In this document: in pieces, positions 55,044 through 64,000 of the stretch
How the letters are laid out: each line of letters starts with the position of its first letter
How positions within the stretch are numbered: the stretch's first letter is position 1
Assembly (NCBI RefSeq): GCF_026012395.1
Contig: NZ_BRZA01000002.1
Coordinates: 1,054,001-1,118,000, forward strand
Direction: 5' to 3'
DNA: 64,000 nt
Source of the DNA: Lysinibacillus piscis
GTDB lineage: Bacteria > Bacillota > Bacilli > Bacillales_A > Planococcaceae
The notes under the pieces: model-generated
Databases searched by the model: none
Seen by the model: the letters and a program-made list of their open reading frames with translations, nothing else
Told to the model about the DNA's origin: nothing
Program-made: the position numbers and the translations under genes

Positions 55044-56533
55044 ATGGATACTCCTACTATTTCATAAACTTTTTGCATATCGAGATGTGTGCGTACATGC
55101 TTCGCCAGCATATTATAAGCATCCTCTCGACGTTCTGCATCACTTTTTACATCACTTGGTAGTGCCACTAAACCTTTTTTTACACGCAGCGCATTAACAA
55201 GCTGACGTGTAAACGAGCGATTATGGAATAAACCATGGAAATACGTCCCGATTACTTGTTCATCGGTACTCACAGCCCCATCTACTCGCCCATCTGCTAG
55301 CTGTAAAAATGGTGCTACTTCCTCACGTAAAATTTTTGTACGCCCAAGATGGATTTCATAGCCTGTAAATGTGTCCTGTCCTCTTGTGCCTGTCATTTGG
55401 ACCGTCTTTTTATCCCCAACAAATACTGTTTCAATGGGGAGTAGCCCTAAACCTTGTGCCGCCTCGCCATCTCCCTCTACTGCATCGGGGTCAAGCAATG
55501 TTTCCCCAAGCATTTGAAAGCCACCACAAATTCCGATAATTTGTGTGCCTTGTTGCTGCAATTTTTGAATCGCTTCATCAAAGCCCTGTTCCTTCAGCCA
55601 TGCTAAATCATCCATTGTGCTCTTTGTCCCTGGAATGATAAGTAAATCAGGTGTCCCTAATTCCTTGATATGTCCAATTAAACGTACACCGACTTCTGGT
55701 TCATCAAAAAATGGGTCAATATCCGTAAAATTTGAAATACGTGGTAAACGAAGCATCGCCACATCGATCGCAAATTCACCAAGCTTTGGCTTTTTAAAGC
55801 GTAGAGACGACAAAGCAAGTGAATCCTCTGCCTCAATATTGACATCCACATACGGAATCACCCCAAGCACTGGAATCCCTGTTTCACGTTCCACCCATTC
55901 AATACCATCATCCAATAATTCACGCAGTCCTCGAAATTTATTAATAATCAAGCCTTTGACACGGGCACGCTCATCTTCATCTAGTAAGGCTAATGTCCCA
56001 ACAATGGAGGCAAAAACACCGCCACGGTCAATATCTGCCACAAGGACAACTGCTGCATCCGCTAAATGAGCCATACGCATATTGGCAATATCTCGATCTT
56101 TTAAGTTAATTTCTGCTGGGCTTCCTGCACCTTCAAGCACAATCACATCATATGTATGTTGTAACGTTCGTACAGATTTTTCCACAATGGGCATTGCCTC
56201 TTGTACGAATTGATTGCGGTAACTTTTAGCATCCATATTCAAAAAATGCTTGCCATGCACAATGACCTCCGATACCATGTCCTGCTTGGGCTTTAGTAAA
56301 ATCGGGTTCATATCAGTTGTTGCGACTACACGAGCCGCTTCCGCCTGTACACCCTGTGCTCGCCCAATTTCTCCGCCATCCTGCGTGACAAATGAATTGA
56401 GTGCCATATTTTGCGACTTAAAGGGCACAACCTTCAAGCCATCATCGGAAAAAATACGACATAAGGCAGTACAAATCATGCTTTTGCCAACATCTGAGGC
56501 CGTTCCTTGAATCATAATTGCTTTTGCTGGCAT
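55040..56533 (-). CDS. cobQ: Cobyric acid synthase
   Basis: 497 residues. P-loop IQGTASDVGKSMICTALCRIF at the start (dethiobiotin-synthetase-like amidotransferase domain) and a glutaminase domain from about 255 with the nucleophile Cys in IGICGGFQMLGE and a catalytic His in YFHGLFHN. It amidates four side chains of adenosylcobyrinate diamide. GGAGG well placed; 19 bases after cobO. Also known as cbiP. Confidence 0.95.
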   Translation of the reverse strand: MPAKAIMIQGTASDVGKSMICTALCRIFSDDGLKVVPFKSQNMALNSFVTQDGGEIGRAQGVQAEAARVVATTDMNPILLKPKQDMVSEVIVHGKHFLNMDAKSYRNQFVQEAMPIVEKSVRTLQHTYDVIVLEGAGSPAEINLKDRDIANMRMAHLADAAVVLVADIDRGGVFASIVGTLALLDEDERARVKGLIINKFRGLRELLDDGIEWVERETGIPVLGVIPYVDVNIEAEDSLALSSLRFKKPKLGEFAIDVAMLRLPRISNFTDIDPFFDEPEVGVRLIGHIKELGTPDLLIIPGTKSTMDDLAWLKEQGFDEAIQKLQQQGTQIIGICGGFQMLGETLLDPDAVEGDGEAAQGLGLLPIETVFVGDKKTVQMTGTRGQDTFTGYEIHLGRTKILREEVAPFLQLADGRVDGAVSTDEQVIGTYFHGLFHNRSFTRQLVNALRVKKGLVALPSDVKSDAERREDAYNMLAKHVRTHLDMQKVYEIVGVSI

Positions 56534-56552
56534 TCATCATTCCTCCATGCGA

Positions 56553-57089
56553 TTAAAATTCGAGCCCTTTGACGGCTGGTATACCTTCCTCATAATAATG
56601 CTTCGTTGCATCAATGGTAGACACTAAATCCGCCATAGCAATCAAGGCTGGATGTGCACTGCGCCCTGTAATGACGACATGCATTGTGGACGGACGTTGC
56701 TGTACTGCCTCTAACACCTCTGCTAATGGCAACACATCATCAATTGGAAACTTCGTAATAGCGAGGGCATTATTCAATTCATCTAGCACCAAAAGGTCAA
56801 TCGTTTCATCTTGTAAAGCGACTTTCACCTTACCCCACGCTTTCTTTAAAGCAAGGCGATGCTCCTCAGGTGTTTTTGTCCATGTAAAGCCAATGCCCAT
56901 TTGCTCCATCTCCACACCGAGCTTTCTCAGGGCGATTTGCTCACCATATGTTCGCTCTGGTGATTTAATAAACTGCATATAGCGCACTTTCAAGCCTCGA
57001 CCAACCGCACGCAATGTCACACCAAGCGAGGCAGTCGTTTTGCCCTTGCCATCTCCTGTATATACTAGCAACAAGCCTTTTCTAGCCAT
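56553..57089 (-). CDS. cobO: Cob(I)yrinic acid a,c-diamide adenosyltransferase
   Basis: 178 residues, CobA/CobO/BtuR family. P-loop VYTGDGKGKTTASLGV near residue 10, with LLVLDELNNAL and VITGRSAHPALIAMADLVST later. It attaches the 5'-deoxyadenosyl group to the reduced corrinoid. Lies between the nitroreductase and cobQ genes. Confidence 0.95.
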   Translation of the reverse strand: MARKGLLLVYTGDGKGKTTASLGVTLRAVGRGLKVRYMQFIKSPERTYGEQIALRKLGVEMEQMGIGFTWTKTPEEHRLALKKAWGKVKVALQDETIDLLVLDELNNALAITKFPIDDVLPLAEVLEAVQQRPSTMHVVITGRSAHPALIAMADLVSTIDATKHYYEEGIPAVKGLEF

Positions 57090-57106
57090 CTAGCTCCTGC
57101 CTCCTT

Positions 57107-57667
57107 TTACAGCCATGTTGTTTTTTCTTCAAAAGGTGTACGTTTTTTATCAGCTAGCTCCTCTTGCTCTGGATAACCAATAAAAATTGTGCCAACAACT
57201 TGCTGTGTCTCACTTGCACCAATAAAGGCATGCATACGCGCATCATGTACAAGTCCAACACCACGTGTACGCCAAACAAAGCCAAGCCCTTGCTCCTCTG
57301 CTGCTAGCCACATTGACATAATGGCACTACATACCGCAAAGACATTATCCTTTGTTGCCTCCTCATCACCCTCTACTATATCTGCCGTAACAACAATCGC
57401 AACGGGTGTTGTTTGAACAACTTTAATAGAACTTTCCACCAAATTTGGCTTTGTTGGGAAGCGCTCTTGTAAATAGGCATAAGCCAACGCTTCATAACGT
57501 TGCATCGCTTCCCCTTGTAGCACATAAAAATGCCATGGCTCACGCATACGGTCATTCGGTGCATACGTTGCTGCCTGTAAAATTTGCGCTAGTTTCTCTT
57601 TTTCAACAGGCTGTGTCGTGTAATTACGAATTGCTCGACGTTTTTTTAATGCTTCCATCACCGTCAT
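57107..57667 (-). CDS. Nitroreductase-family protein in the cobalamin operon
   Basis: 186 residues from the ATG at 57667, which overlaps the cobA stop (ATGA). FMN contacts RRAIRNYTTQPV near the start and AAEEQGLGFVWRTRGV later. Position suggests a role in corrinoid metabolism: reducing cobalt for the adenosyltransferase encoded next, or a BluB-like job in making dimethylbenzimidazole. BluB signature residues cannot be confirmed by eye, so an ordinary nitroreductase remains possible. Confidence 0.8.
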   Translation of the reverse strand: MTVMEALKKRRAIRNYTTQPVEKEKLAQILQAATYAPNDRMREPWHFYVLQGEAMQRYEALAYAYLQERFPTKPNLVESSIKVVQTTPVAIVVTADIVEGDEEATKDNVFAVCSAIMSMWLAAEEQGLGFVWRTRGVGLVHDARMHAFIGASETQQVVGTIFIGYPEQEELADKKRTPFEEKTTWL

Positions 57668-58446
57668 TTGATTATCTCCTTTTTCCATTCAATTCCTTGC
57701 TCCTGAAACCATTGAATCTTCTCACGCACGCTGACTACATCACCAACAAGTATCATAGACGGATTACTGTAGCCCTCCTGTTCAATCATCACAGCAATTT
57801 CATCTAGCTGTCCTGTTATCGTACGTTGTTTTTCTGTTGTGCCCCATTCAATGACCGCTACTGGCGTAGAAGCAGCTCGACCGTGTTCAATGAGCTTCCG
57901 CGTAATATACGCAATATTGCCAACACTCATATAAAAAGCCACTGTATCAATGCCTGTTGCTAAAGCTGACCAATCTAAAAAATCCTGCCCCTTTTCATCA
58001 CGCCCATGCCCCGTCACAATCGCAAAGCTTGTTGCCAAATCACGATGGGTCACAGGTATCCCTGCATAAGCTGGTGCAGCAATGCCTGCTGTAATGCCTG
58101 GTACAACTTCATATGGAATACCATGCTGTCGTAACACTTCTGCCTCCTCTGCACCACGTCCAAACACAAAAGGATCGCCACCCTTTAAACGTGTCACCAC
58201 TTTACCTTGCTGTGCCTTTTCGACAAGCAATGTATGAATTTCCTCCTGAATCAGATGATGCTTACCAGGCATTTTTCCACAATAAATCAGCTCTGCATCT
58301 AGCTTGGCATGATCGAGTAATTTTGGATTCACTAGACGATCATAGGCAATGACATCTGCCTTTTGAATACATTCCAAGCCATAGACTGTGATAAGCTTTG
58401 GATCACCTGGCCCTGCACCTACTAAATAAACGATTCCGTTGTTCAT
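57664..58446 (-). CDS. cobA: Uroporphyrinogen-III C-methyltransferase (SUMT)
   Basis: 260 residues. Tetrapyrrole methylase: VYLVGAGPGDPKLITVYGLE start, LKGGDPFVFGRGAEEAEVL, PGITAGIAAPAYAGIPVTHR, all typical of SUMT. It makes precorrin-2, the branch point to sirohaem and B12. Overlaps sirC by 4 bases. Confidence 0.95.
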   Translation of the reverse strand: MNNGIVYLVGAGPGDPKLITVYGLECIQKADVIAYDRLVNPKLLDHAKLDAELIYCGKMPGKHHLIQEEIHTLLVEKAQQGKVVTRLKGGDPFVFGRGAEEAEVLRQHGIPYEVVPGITAGIAAPAYAGIPVTHRDLATSFAIVTGHGRDEKGQDFLDWSALATGIDTVAFYMSVGNIAYITRKLIEHGRAASTPVAVIEWGTTEKQRTITGQLDEIAVMIEQEGYSNPSMILVGDVVSVREKIQWFQEQGIEWKKEIIK

Positions 58447-59081
58447 AGCGTGTCTCCCATCAATAATTGTTGTAAATAAGCTTCACGCTGTTCAATTTCT
58501 CCGTTACGTGTCCATTCTAATAAAGATGGTGCTAATAACGCTTGTAATGCTGCTCTTCTTTGTGCACCTTTATCAAATTTTGCTGTAATCATTAAGCGGG
58601 CCTGCTGTAAAAAGCTGATATAGTCGTCATAAACATCATCAAATTGTTCAGCCAGCTCTGCTTTAATTTTCCGTGCTAAGGCAGGACTTGCACCAGATGT
58701 GGATACCGTTAAAACGAGTGGTCCACGACGCACTGTAGCTGGCATAATAAAATCGCTCTCACTCTGCTGATCTGCACGATTCACTAGCTGCCAATGCTGT
58801 GCTGCCTCTTGTACTGCTTCATTAACAGCTGTATCATTTGTTGCCGCAATAATTAAAATCGCATCATCTAAATCACTTGGCTCGAATGCTTTTTTATGCC
58901 ACGTAATTTGCTGTGCTGTTATAAAAGGCTGTAACCCCTCTGTCACCTCTGGGCTAATTACTACAATTTGAGCCTTTGTTGGCAGCAAGGATGCCACCTT
59001 TTGTAAAGCTACATGTCCCCCACCCACAATCACGGCTTTTTTATAGTCAAGATTCAAATGAATTGGAAAATAATTAGTCAT
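58443..59081 (-). CDS. sirC: Precorrin-2 dehydrogenase
   Basis: 212 residues. NAD-binding KKAVIVGGGHVALQKVASL, then FIMPATVRRGPLVLTVSTSG, the CysG N-terminal/Met8p-like fold. It oxidises precorrin-2 to sirohydrochlorin before cobalt insertion, which points to the anaerobic pathway. Overlaps cbiA by 8 bases. Confidence 0.92.
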   Translation of the reverse strand: MTNYFPIHLNLDYKKAVIVGGGHVALQKVASLLPTKAQIVVISPEVTEGLQPFITAQQITWHKKAFEPSDLDDAILIIAATNDTAVNEAVQEAAQHWQLVNRADQQSESDFIMPATVRRGPLVLTVSTSGASPALARKIKAELAEQFDDVYDDYISFLQQARLMITAKFDKGAQRRAALQALLAPSLLEWTRNGEIEQREAYLQQLLMGDTL

Positions 59082-60441
59082 TGTTTTTCACCTTCTTGCA
59101 AGCTAGTAGCCAATTATCTACCAGCTTGGGATTCGATACAAAATGAAAATGTGTATAGCCTGCTACTAGATTATTTGCTTGATAGCCTTCCTTCTTTTTG
59201 CCAAAGCGTCCAACTGTTTCATAGGCAGGGCTTTGATGTTCGCCAGTATACTTGGAATAATGGAATTCATGTCCCTTCGCCGTTTCCTCTGCACCGATTA
59301 AAAAATTCTCAGCTGTGCCAAAAATCTCACGATAGCCTAGTGCTGCAAGCTTTGTTTGCATAGCTACCTCACCAGTAATCACGCCGACCATGTCATAGCG
59401 TTCCCCTTGACTTGTCGTAATCGCCTCTGTTAAATACATAAAGCCACCACACTCCGCTAATGTTGGCAGTTCTTTAGCTATCGCTTCTCGAATAGATGCT
59501 TTCGCCACTTCATTTTGAGCCAGCACATCCGCAAATTCCTCTGGGAAGCCACCACCAATATATAAACCATCTGCCTCTACTGGCACAGGCTCATTGGCAA
59601 GCGGTGAGAAAAATTGCAATGTTGCCCCTTTTGCACGTAGCAATGCCAGATTTTCTTCATAATAAAAATTAAAGGCGGCATCCTTTGCCACAGCAATACA
59701 AATATTTTGGGCAGGCTGTTCCTCAAATAGCTGAGCCGTTTCTTCTAACACAGGTGCTGTCGTTAAGGCTAGCAACTGCTCCAAATCAATCGTGTCAGCC
59801 ATTAATGCACCAAGCTTATCAAAAAAGGAATCGAGCTCACCACGTTCAATCGCTGGCACTAGCCCTAAATGCCGGCTTGGAATGGCAATCCCTTCCTCAC
59901 GCTTTAAATAGCCAATCACAGGAATACCACATTCTTGCTCAATGGCTGCCTTCGCAATCTCATAATGCCCCACACTACCTACTTGATTGGCAATGACACC
60001 GACAATATTTGGCTTATCGGATAACATTTGAAACCCCTTGACCACTGCCGCCACACTACGTGCCATACTTGCACAGTTGACGATTAAAATGACTGGGCTT
60101 TCTGTAATGACACTAATATCTGCCGCAGAGCCTTCATCTGATAATGGACTTTTCCCATCATAAAAGCCCATGACGCCTTCAATAATTGAAACGTCCGCAT
60201 CCTTACTTGCTCTAGCGACAATATCGCGTACAGCCTCCTGTGAAAACATCCAGCTATCAATATTGCGTGAGCTACGTCCTGTTACAGCTGTATGATAGGT
60301 TGGGTCAATATAATCTGGTCCACATTTAAAGCCTTGTACGTTGTAGCCTTTATTTTGGAAAGCTTTCATTAGGCCAATGGTGAAGGTTGTTTTCCCAACA
60401 CCGCTACCTGTCCCTGCCAACACAAAGCGATGCGTTTGCAT
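59074..60441 (-). CDS. cbiA: Cobyrinate a,c-diamide synthase
   Basis: 455 residues from the ATG at 60441, eight bases after AAGGGG. P-loop GTGSGVGKTTFTIGLM at the start; C-terminal glutaminase domain with the nucleophile Cys in LAECGGFMYL and a catalytic His in GYTHFHFVSN. It amidates side chains a and c of cobyrinate. Follows cbiG closely. Confidence 0.95.
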   Translation of the reverse strand: MQTHRFVLAGTGSGVGKTTFTIGLMKAFQNKGYNVQGFKCGPDYIDPTYHTAVTGRSSRNIDSWMFSQEAVRDIVARASKDADVSIIEGVMGFYDGKSPLSDEGSAADISVITESPVILIVNCASMARSVAAVVKGFQMLSDKPNIVGVIANQVGSVGHYEIAKAAIEQECGIPVIGYLKREEGIAIPSRHLGLVPAIERGELDSFFDKLGALMADTIDLEQLLALTTAPVLEETAQLFEEQPAQNICIAVAKDAAFNFYYEENLALLRAKGATLQFFSPLANEPVPVEADGLYIGGGFPEEFADVLAQNEVAKASIREAIAKELPTLAECGGFMYLTEAITTSQGERYDMVGVITGEVAMQTKLAALGYREIFGTAENFLIGAEETAKGHEFHYSKYTGEHQSPAYETVGRFGKKKEGYQANNLVAGYTHFHFVSNPKLVDNWLLACKKVKNND

Positions 60442-60453
60442 AGATTTCACCCC

Positions 60454-61575
60454 TTAAAATGGTAAACGTGCAACTGAAATCGTTGCATTGCCTGATTTTT
60501 TCTTTTCTATTAATAATGAATTTACCTGTGCATAACGCATCGCAGCAGGCTCACTCACCCCATATGCACCTGTATATTTAAAAACCGTTTCTGACGGTGA
60601 TGGGAAATCGATTTCATTTAATTCAGCAGGTGTATAAGTAACAAATGCCCAATCATATTTTTTCGTAATTTGAAGGAAGCATTCTTCATCCTTTTTCAAA
60701 TCAATTGTACATACTGCCTTGACACTTTTCTTCGATAATTTCAATTCCGCTAATGTGTCATCAATGACCTGTTCAATCTCTTCTATAGATGTCCCACGAT
60801 TACAGCCCATGCCAAGCACTAAAGATTTTGGTCGATAAATGACACCATTTTCAAGCAATACTTCTTCCTCAGGCTCAATCATACGATCTGTAATCAGCAA
60901 TGTAGCATGTGGCTTCGCTGCTATGGCTGCTTGTGTGGATGGATACACTTGAATTTGTGCTGGCATTGGTGTATCACGCATCCACCAATCCCGCTCACCT
61001 GTTTCCTGCACAATCGCCACATGCTCCTCATTGACGACAGAGGCACTAACAGGTGTTAATTTGTCTGCACTATCCCATACCCAGCCAAAACGTGCACCAA
61101 ATAAATCCACAGGAATCGTTTTTTGCACATCGGAGGCGGTTGTAATAATCGGTGTTGCGCCAATTGCTGCGGCAACCTCATGTGTTAGCTCATTTGCACC
61201 ACCTAAATGGCCTGATAACACACTAATGACATTGTCACCACGATCATCAATGACCACTACACCAGGGTCTGTCTTTTTATCCTGTAAAATCGGCGCAATC
61301 ATTCGCACCACTGCCCCAAGTGAAATAATTAAAATCAGCCCTTTATATTGCTTAAAAAGAGTCGGTAAAAGCAAGCGGACTGTGCCTGTAAAAAGCTGAA
61401 TATGCTTTTCAACCTCATCGCCCTGCTCGAATTTACTCATATAATATAAATCACTTGCCGCAAATGTTTGCTGTAGGCGACGTCCAAGTTGAACACCATG
61501 CTTGGTAATCGCTACCACTGCATAAGGATTGCGCTGCTCTACGTTAGGTAAAACGCCTTCCTGTAGCTCAATCAT
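60454..61575 (-). CDS. cbiG: Cobalt-precorrin-5A hydrolase
   Basis: 373 residues. N-terminal AVVAITKHGVQLGRRL, central LSGHLGGANELTHEVAAAIG and C-terminal LGMGCNRGTSIEEIEQVI define CbiG. It opens the ring lactone and releases acetaldehyde in the anaerobic B12 route. Overlaps cbiF by 8 bases. Confidence 0.93.
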   Translation of the reverse strand: MIELQEGVLPNVEQRNPYAVVAITKHGVQLGRRLQQTFAASDLYYMSKFEQGDEVEKHIQLFTGTVRLLLPTLFKQYKGLILIISLGAVVRMIAPILQDKKTDPGVVVIDDRGDNVISVLSGHLGGANELTHEVAAAIGATPIITTASDVQKTIPVDLFGARFGWVWDSADKLTPVSASVVNEEHVAIVQETGERDWWMRDTPMPAQIQVYPSTQAAIAAKPHATLLITDRMIEPEEEVLLENGVIYRPKSLVLGMGCNRGTSIEEIEQVIDDTLAELKLSKKSVKAVCTIDLKKDEECFLQITKKYDWAFVTYTPAELNEIDFPSPSETVFKYTGAYGVSEPAAMRYAQVNSLLIEKKKSGNATISVARLPF

Positions 61576-62356
61576 TTGCTTTCACACCTTTTCTAAAGCC
61601 ATGTGTAAAGGTGGCATCATATAGTTTTGAGCGATATTCGTCTTTATCATGAATATTTGGATCCAATGCCCAGCCTGCTAAAATCATCGCATGTTTGCGA
61701 ATACCATTAACACGCATAGCTTCATCTAATTCTATCAATGTGGTGCGCACAATTTTTTGATCTGGCCATGAAGCACGTTGAATCACCGCTACAGGTGTAT
61801 CATCTGCCCAGCCTGCACTTTGCAATTCCTTGACAATTTTCTTCGTTAATGTCGCACTTAAAAATAAAGCAATTGTACAATGATGGCTTGCTAAATCACG
61901 TAGCTTTTCAAACTCTGGTACAGGTGTACGTCCCTCTGCTCTCGTTAAAATCAATGTTTGCGTTAAATCAGGAATTGTTAACTCTGCACCAATGGCAGCT
62001 GCCGAGGCAAAGACCGAACTAACCCCTGGAATCACCTCATAGCCAATGCCCTCCTTCTTTAATAAAGCAACCTGCTCCATTGTTGCCCCATACATCGCAG
62101 GGTCTCCCGTATGTAAACGTACCACCATTTTACCTTGCTGCACACGCTCCACCATGACGGCGACCATTTCCTCTAAGTGCATACCCGCTGTACGAATGAC
62201 CTCTGCATCTGGTTTTGCCTTTGCCACTAAATCCTCACTGACCAACGAGTCCGTATACATCACAACATCTGCCGTTTGTAGCATATGTAAGCCTTTTACC
62301 GTAATTAAATCAGGATCACCAGGACCCGCTCCAACCACATAAATTTTTTTCGTCAT
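61568..62356 (-). CDS. cbiF: Cobalt-precorrin-4 C11-methyltransferase
   Basis: 262 residues. YVVGAGPGDPDLITVKGLHM, VVRLHTGDPAMYGATMEQ and PGVSSVFASAAAIGAELTIP match CbiF/CobM. The start shares one base with the cbiL stop (TAATG), indicating tight coupling. Confidence 0.94.
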   Translation of the reverse strand: MTKKIYVVGAGPGDPDLITVKGLHMLQTADVVMYTDSLVSEDLVAKAKPDAEVIRTAGMHLEEMVAVMVERVQQGKMVVRLHTGDPAMYGATMEQVALLKKEGIGYEVIPGVSSVFASAAAIGAELTIPDLTQTLILTRAEGRTPVPEFEKLRDLASHHCTIALFLSATLTKKIVKELQSAGWADDTPVAVIQRASWPDQKIVRTTLIELDEAMRVNGIRKHAMILAGWALDPNIHDKDEYRSKLYDATFTHGFRKGVKAND

Positions 62357-63066
62357 TATTTGCGCACCACCATTAATGTTAAATATTCTAAATCAACACC
62401 ATCAAGCTCACGGACATCCCAAATAATTTCCTCATCAGATGTCACCTTCGTTACAACTGATGCTTTATCCAGTAAATCTAAATCACGTAACACTTCCAGC
62501 ATTAAATCAATGACCTTGGCTACTTTAATAAACACAACGGCATCATGCGTTTCAATCGCTTCACGCATCGCCTCGTAATCATCATAAGCAGGAATAATGG
62601 CCACACGATCATCGCCATCTGCTAATGCAATACCAAGGCGAGAAGCCGAGCCATTAAAGGACGAAATTCCTGGCACTGTGCGAATTTCTACGTCTGGATG
62701 TTTGTCCTGCATCAACTTCATCATATGGATAAACGTACTATATAATAACGGATCGCCTTCTGTAACGAATGCCACATCCTTACCCTCTTGCAATTTTTCA
62801 TAAACAAGCTCTACTGACTTTGTCCATTCACGTGCCAGCACTTCCTCATCCTTTGTCATTGGAAACACAAGCCCTAACATATCCTTTTCCTCAGGATTGA
62901 TATAAACATCGACAATTCGGTGGGCATAGCTTTTACTGCCACGTAGCTTTTTTGGATAGGCAATCACAGGTGACTCTTGAATCACTCGGAATGCCTTTAC
63001 TGTAATTAACTCTGGATCGCCAGGCCCTACGCCCAAGCCATATAAAATACCTACATTACTCATCAT
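62356..63066 (-). CDS. cbiL: Cobalt-factor-II / precorrin-2 C20-methyltransferase
   Basis: 236 residues. [39 protein letters not shown] and [18 protein letters not shown] are typical of CbiL/CobI. Two adjacent ATGs (63066, 63063) are possible starts; it overlaps the cobL gene by 11 bases. Confidence 0.94.
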   Translation of the reverse strand: MMSNVGILYGLGVGPGDPELITVKAFRVIQESPVIAYPKKLRGSKSYAHRIVDVYINPEEKDMLGLVFPMTKDEEVLAREWTKSVELVYEKLQEGKDVAFVTEGDPLLYSTFIHMMKLMQDKHPDVEIRTVPGISSFNGSASRLGIALADGDDRVAIIPAYDDYEAMREAIETHDAVVFIKVAKVIDLMLEVLRDLDLLDKASVVTKVTSDEEIIWDVRELDGVDLEYLTLMVVRK

Positions 63067-64000
63067 TGTCTTCCTTTCGATAGGCCGAAATAATATAAAT
63101 CGGGTTTAGTGGTACAAAGCGTGTCATATCTAAAATAGGCTTACTGCGTGCAAGCTGTGCCTGTAAAATTTCGACTGCCATGCCACAAGCTTTAAACGCC
63201 TCCACTGCCTTATATAAATTTTCAATCGTTGCTGCATTTAATACAATGCGCCCATTTGGCTTCAAACGCCCGCAACATAATTGTAGTAGCTCCACCATTT
63301 CGCCACCTGTACCGCCGATAAAAATAGCATCAGGGTCAGGGAATGCCTCTAGTCCCGCTGGTGCTTTACTATGAATCGCTGTGATATCTACACGAAATTT
63401 TTGTTGATTTTGCACACAGTTTTCAAGGTCAGGCGCATTTTTTTCCACCGCAAAAATTTGCCCCTCTGGTGCGAGCTTGCCTGCTTCAATGGCCATTGAG
63501 CCTGTGCATGTACCGATATCCCACACAATGCTATCCTTTTGAAGCTGCATCGCCTGCAAGCTTAGAACACGAATTTCCTTTTTCGTAATTAACCCTTTAT
63601 CAGGCTTGCGCTGTGAAAATGCCTCATCATCAATGCCAAGTGTATACATTGGCGCTGGTGCTGTTTGCTGTAAAATCACGACATTTAATGTGGAAAACGT
63701 TGCTTGCTCCAGCTCATCTAAGGAATACCAGCCACATTTCTCGCTAGCACCTTGTAAATTTTCCGCCACAAAGACACGGTACTCATGCATACCAAAATGC
63801 TTTAAATAACGGGCAAGAGCATTAGGGCTATTGTCTGCATCTGTTAATAGTGCAATCTTCTTTTTGCCATCAATACGCTGTGCCAAGCCTTTCATCGAGC
63901 GTCCATGAATACTTGTGACATACGCATCCTGCCAGCTTTCGCCCATTTTCGCAAAGGCTAGCTGAACTGAGCTAATATAGGGATATACTTCTATTGTTAA
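63056..64000 (-). CDS. cobL: Fused CbiE-CbiT (CobL-type) precorrin methyltransferase, 5' end outside window
   Basis: 314 residues are visible and the frame stays open to base 64000. It does not begin at the ATG at 63946: upstream residues [19 protein letters not shown] continue the CbiE motif. First half is CbiE (C5 methylation); second half (from about residue 135) is a Rossmann-fold CbiT with [20 protein letters not shown] and [15 protein letters not shown] (C15 methylation and decarboxylation). Earlier cobalamin genes probably lie beyond the right edge. Confidence 0.9.
   Translation of the reverse strand, partial: LTIEVYPYISSVQLAFAKMGESWQDAYVTSIHGRSMKGLAQRIDGKKKIALLTDADNSPNALARYLKHFGMHEYRVFVAENLQGASEKCGWYSLDELEQATFSTLNVVILQQTAPAPMYTLGIDDEAFSQRKPDKGLITKKEIRVLSLQAMQLQKDSIVWDIGTCTGSMAIEAGKLAPEGQIFAVEKNAPDLENCVQNQQKFRVDITAIHSKAPAGLEAFPDPDAIFIGGTGGEMVELLQLCCGRLKPNGRIVLNAATIENLYKAVEAFKACGMAVEILQAQLARSKPILDMTRFVPLNPIYIISAYRKEDNDE

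Noticed and set aside
55617-56069. 150-codon open frame opposite cobQ
   Set aside because: Antisense shadow of a conserved gene without start signals.
63056-63946. Complete gene starting at the ATG at 63946
   Set aside because: Homologous CbiE residues continue upstream to the window edge, so the gene is partial and this ATG is internal.

Overview
The window looks like chromosomal DNA of a low-GC, spore-former-type Bacillales in the Planococcaceae, most like Lysinibacillus. Reasons: protein sequences close to Bacillus families (MetI/MetC, PncA, NamA, IlvD), strong AGGAGG-type ribosome binding sites, frequent TTG/GTG starts, T-box leaders, CodY-, Zur- and arginine-box operators, and an S-layer-homology (SLH) exoenzyme. 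Most genes lie on the minus strand. The genus is an inference from overall appearance.

Layout. 1-4.5 kb: the start of an aldehyde dehydrogenase gene (cut by the window edge), a PD-(D/E)XK-nuclease-like gene, a dynamin-like GTPase and a ribokinase with a CodY-type box upstream. 4.7-13.7 kb: branched-chain amino acid synthesis, ilvD then ilvB-ilvN-ilvC-leuB-leuC-leuD. An isoleucine-type T-box sits between ilvD and ilvB, and leuA is absent from its usual place after ilvC. 13.8-18.9 kb: a lactone-oxidase/PLP-enzyme pair, a 35-codon membrane ORF, pncA, a GlsB/YeaQ membrane protein, a lytic transglycosylase and mscL. 19-21.4 kb: metI-metC with a near-consensus CodY box and no S-box. 21.5-31 kb: a GNAT enzyme, a ZinT-type lipoprotein behind a Zur box, a truncated Rpn nuclease, an APH-like kinase, an alpha/beta hydrolase lipoprotein, several very small ORFs and a 1237-residue SLH-anchored extracellular nuclease. 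31.4-34.2 kb: argG-argH with arginine boxes. 34.2-38.4 kb: an SDR enzyme, an MBL-fold enzyme, a proline T-box, a repeat element, proC and a NamA-type ene reductase.

38.8-42.5 kb is the most unusual part: an AT-rich plus-strand cassette of one small secreted protein (frameshifted), three membrane proteins and one ABC ATPase. It lies between the 3' end of fruA and a decayed second copy of that same 3' end with its terminator. It resembles bacteriocin/immunity or peptide-export modules, but its function is not established. 42.6-46.2 kb is the fruR-fruK-fruA operon. 46.4-53 kb holds a lipoprotein with an apparent ATA start, a MarR-controlled dioxygenase/flavin oxidoreductase pair with two matching operators, two unknown small proteins and a chemotaxis receptor. 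53.1-64 kb has rnz and then a long, tightly overlapping cobalamin operon (CobL/CbiET, CbiL, CbiF, CbiG, CbiA, SirC, CobA, nitroreductase, CobO, CbiP, methyltransferase) that runs off the right edge.

How they work together: much of the window is amino-acid supply (Ile/Leu/Val, Met, Arg, Pro), controlled by uncharged tRNA, CodY and arginine. The rest is cofactor synthesis, metal homeostasis, sugar uptake and stress enzymes. No tRNA, rRNA, CRISPR array or intact transposase gene was seen.
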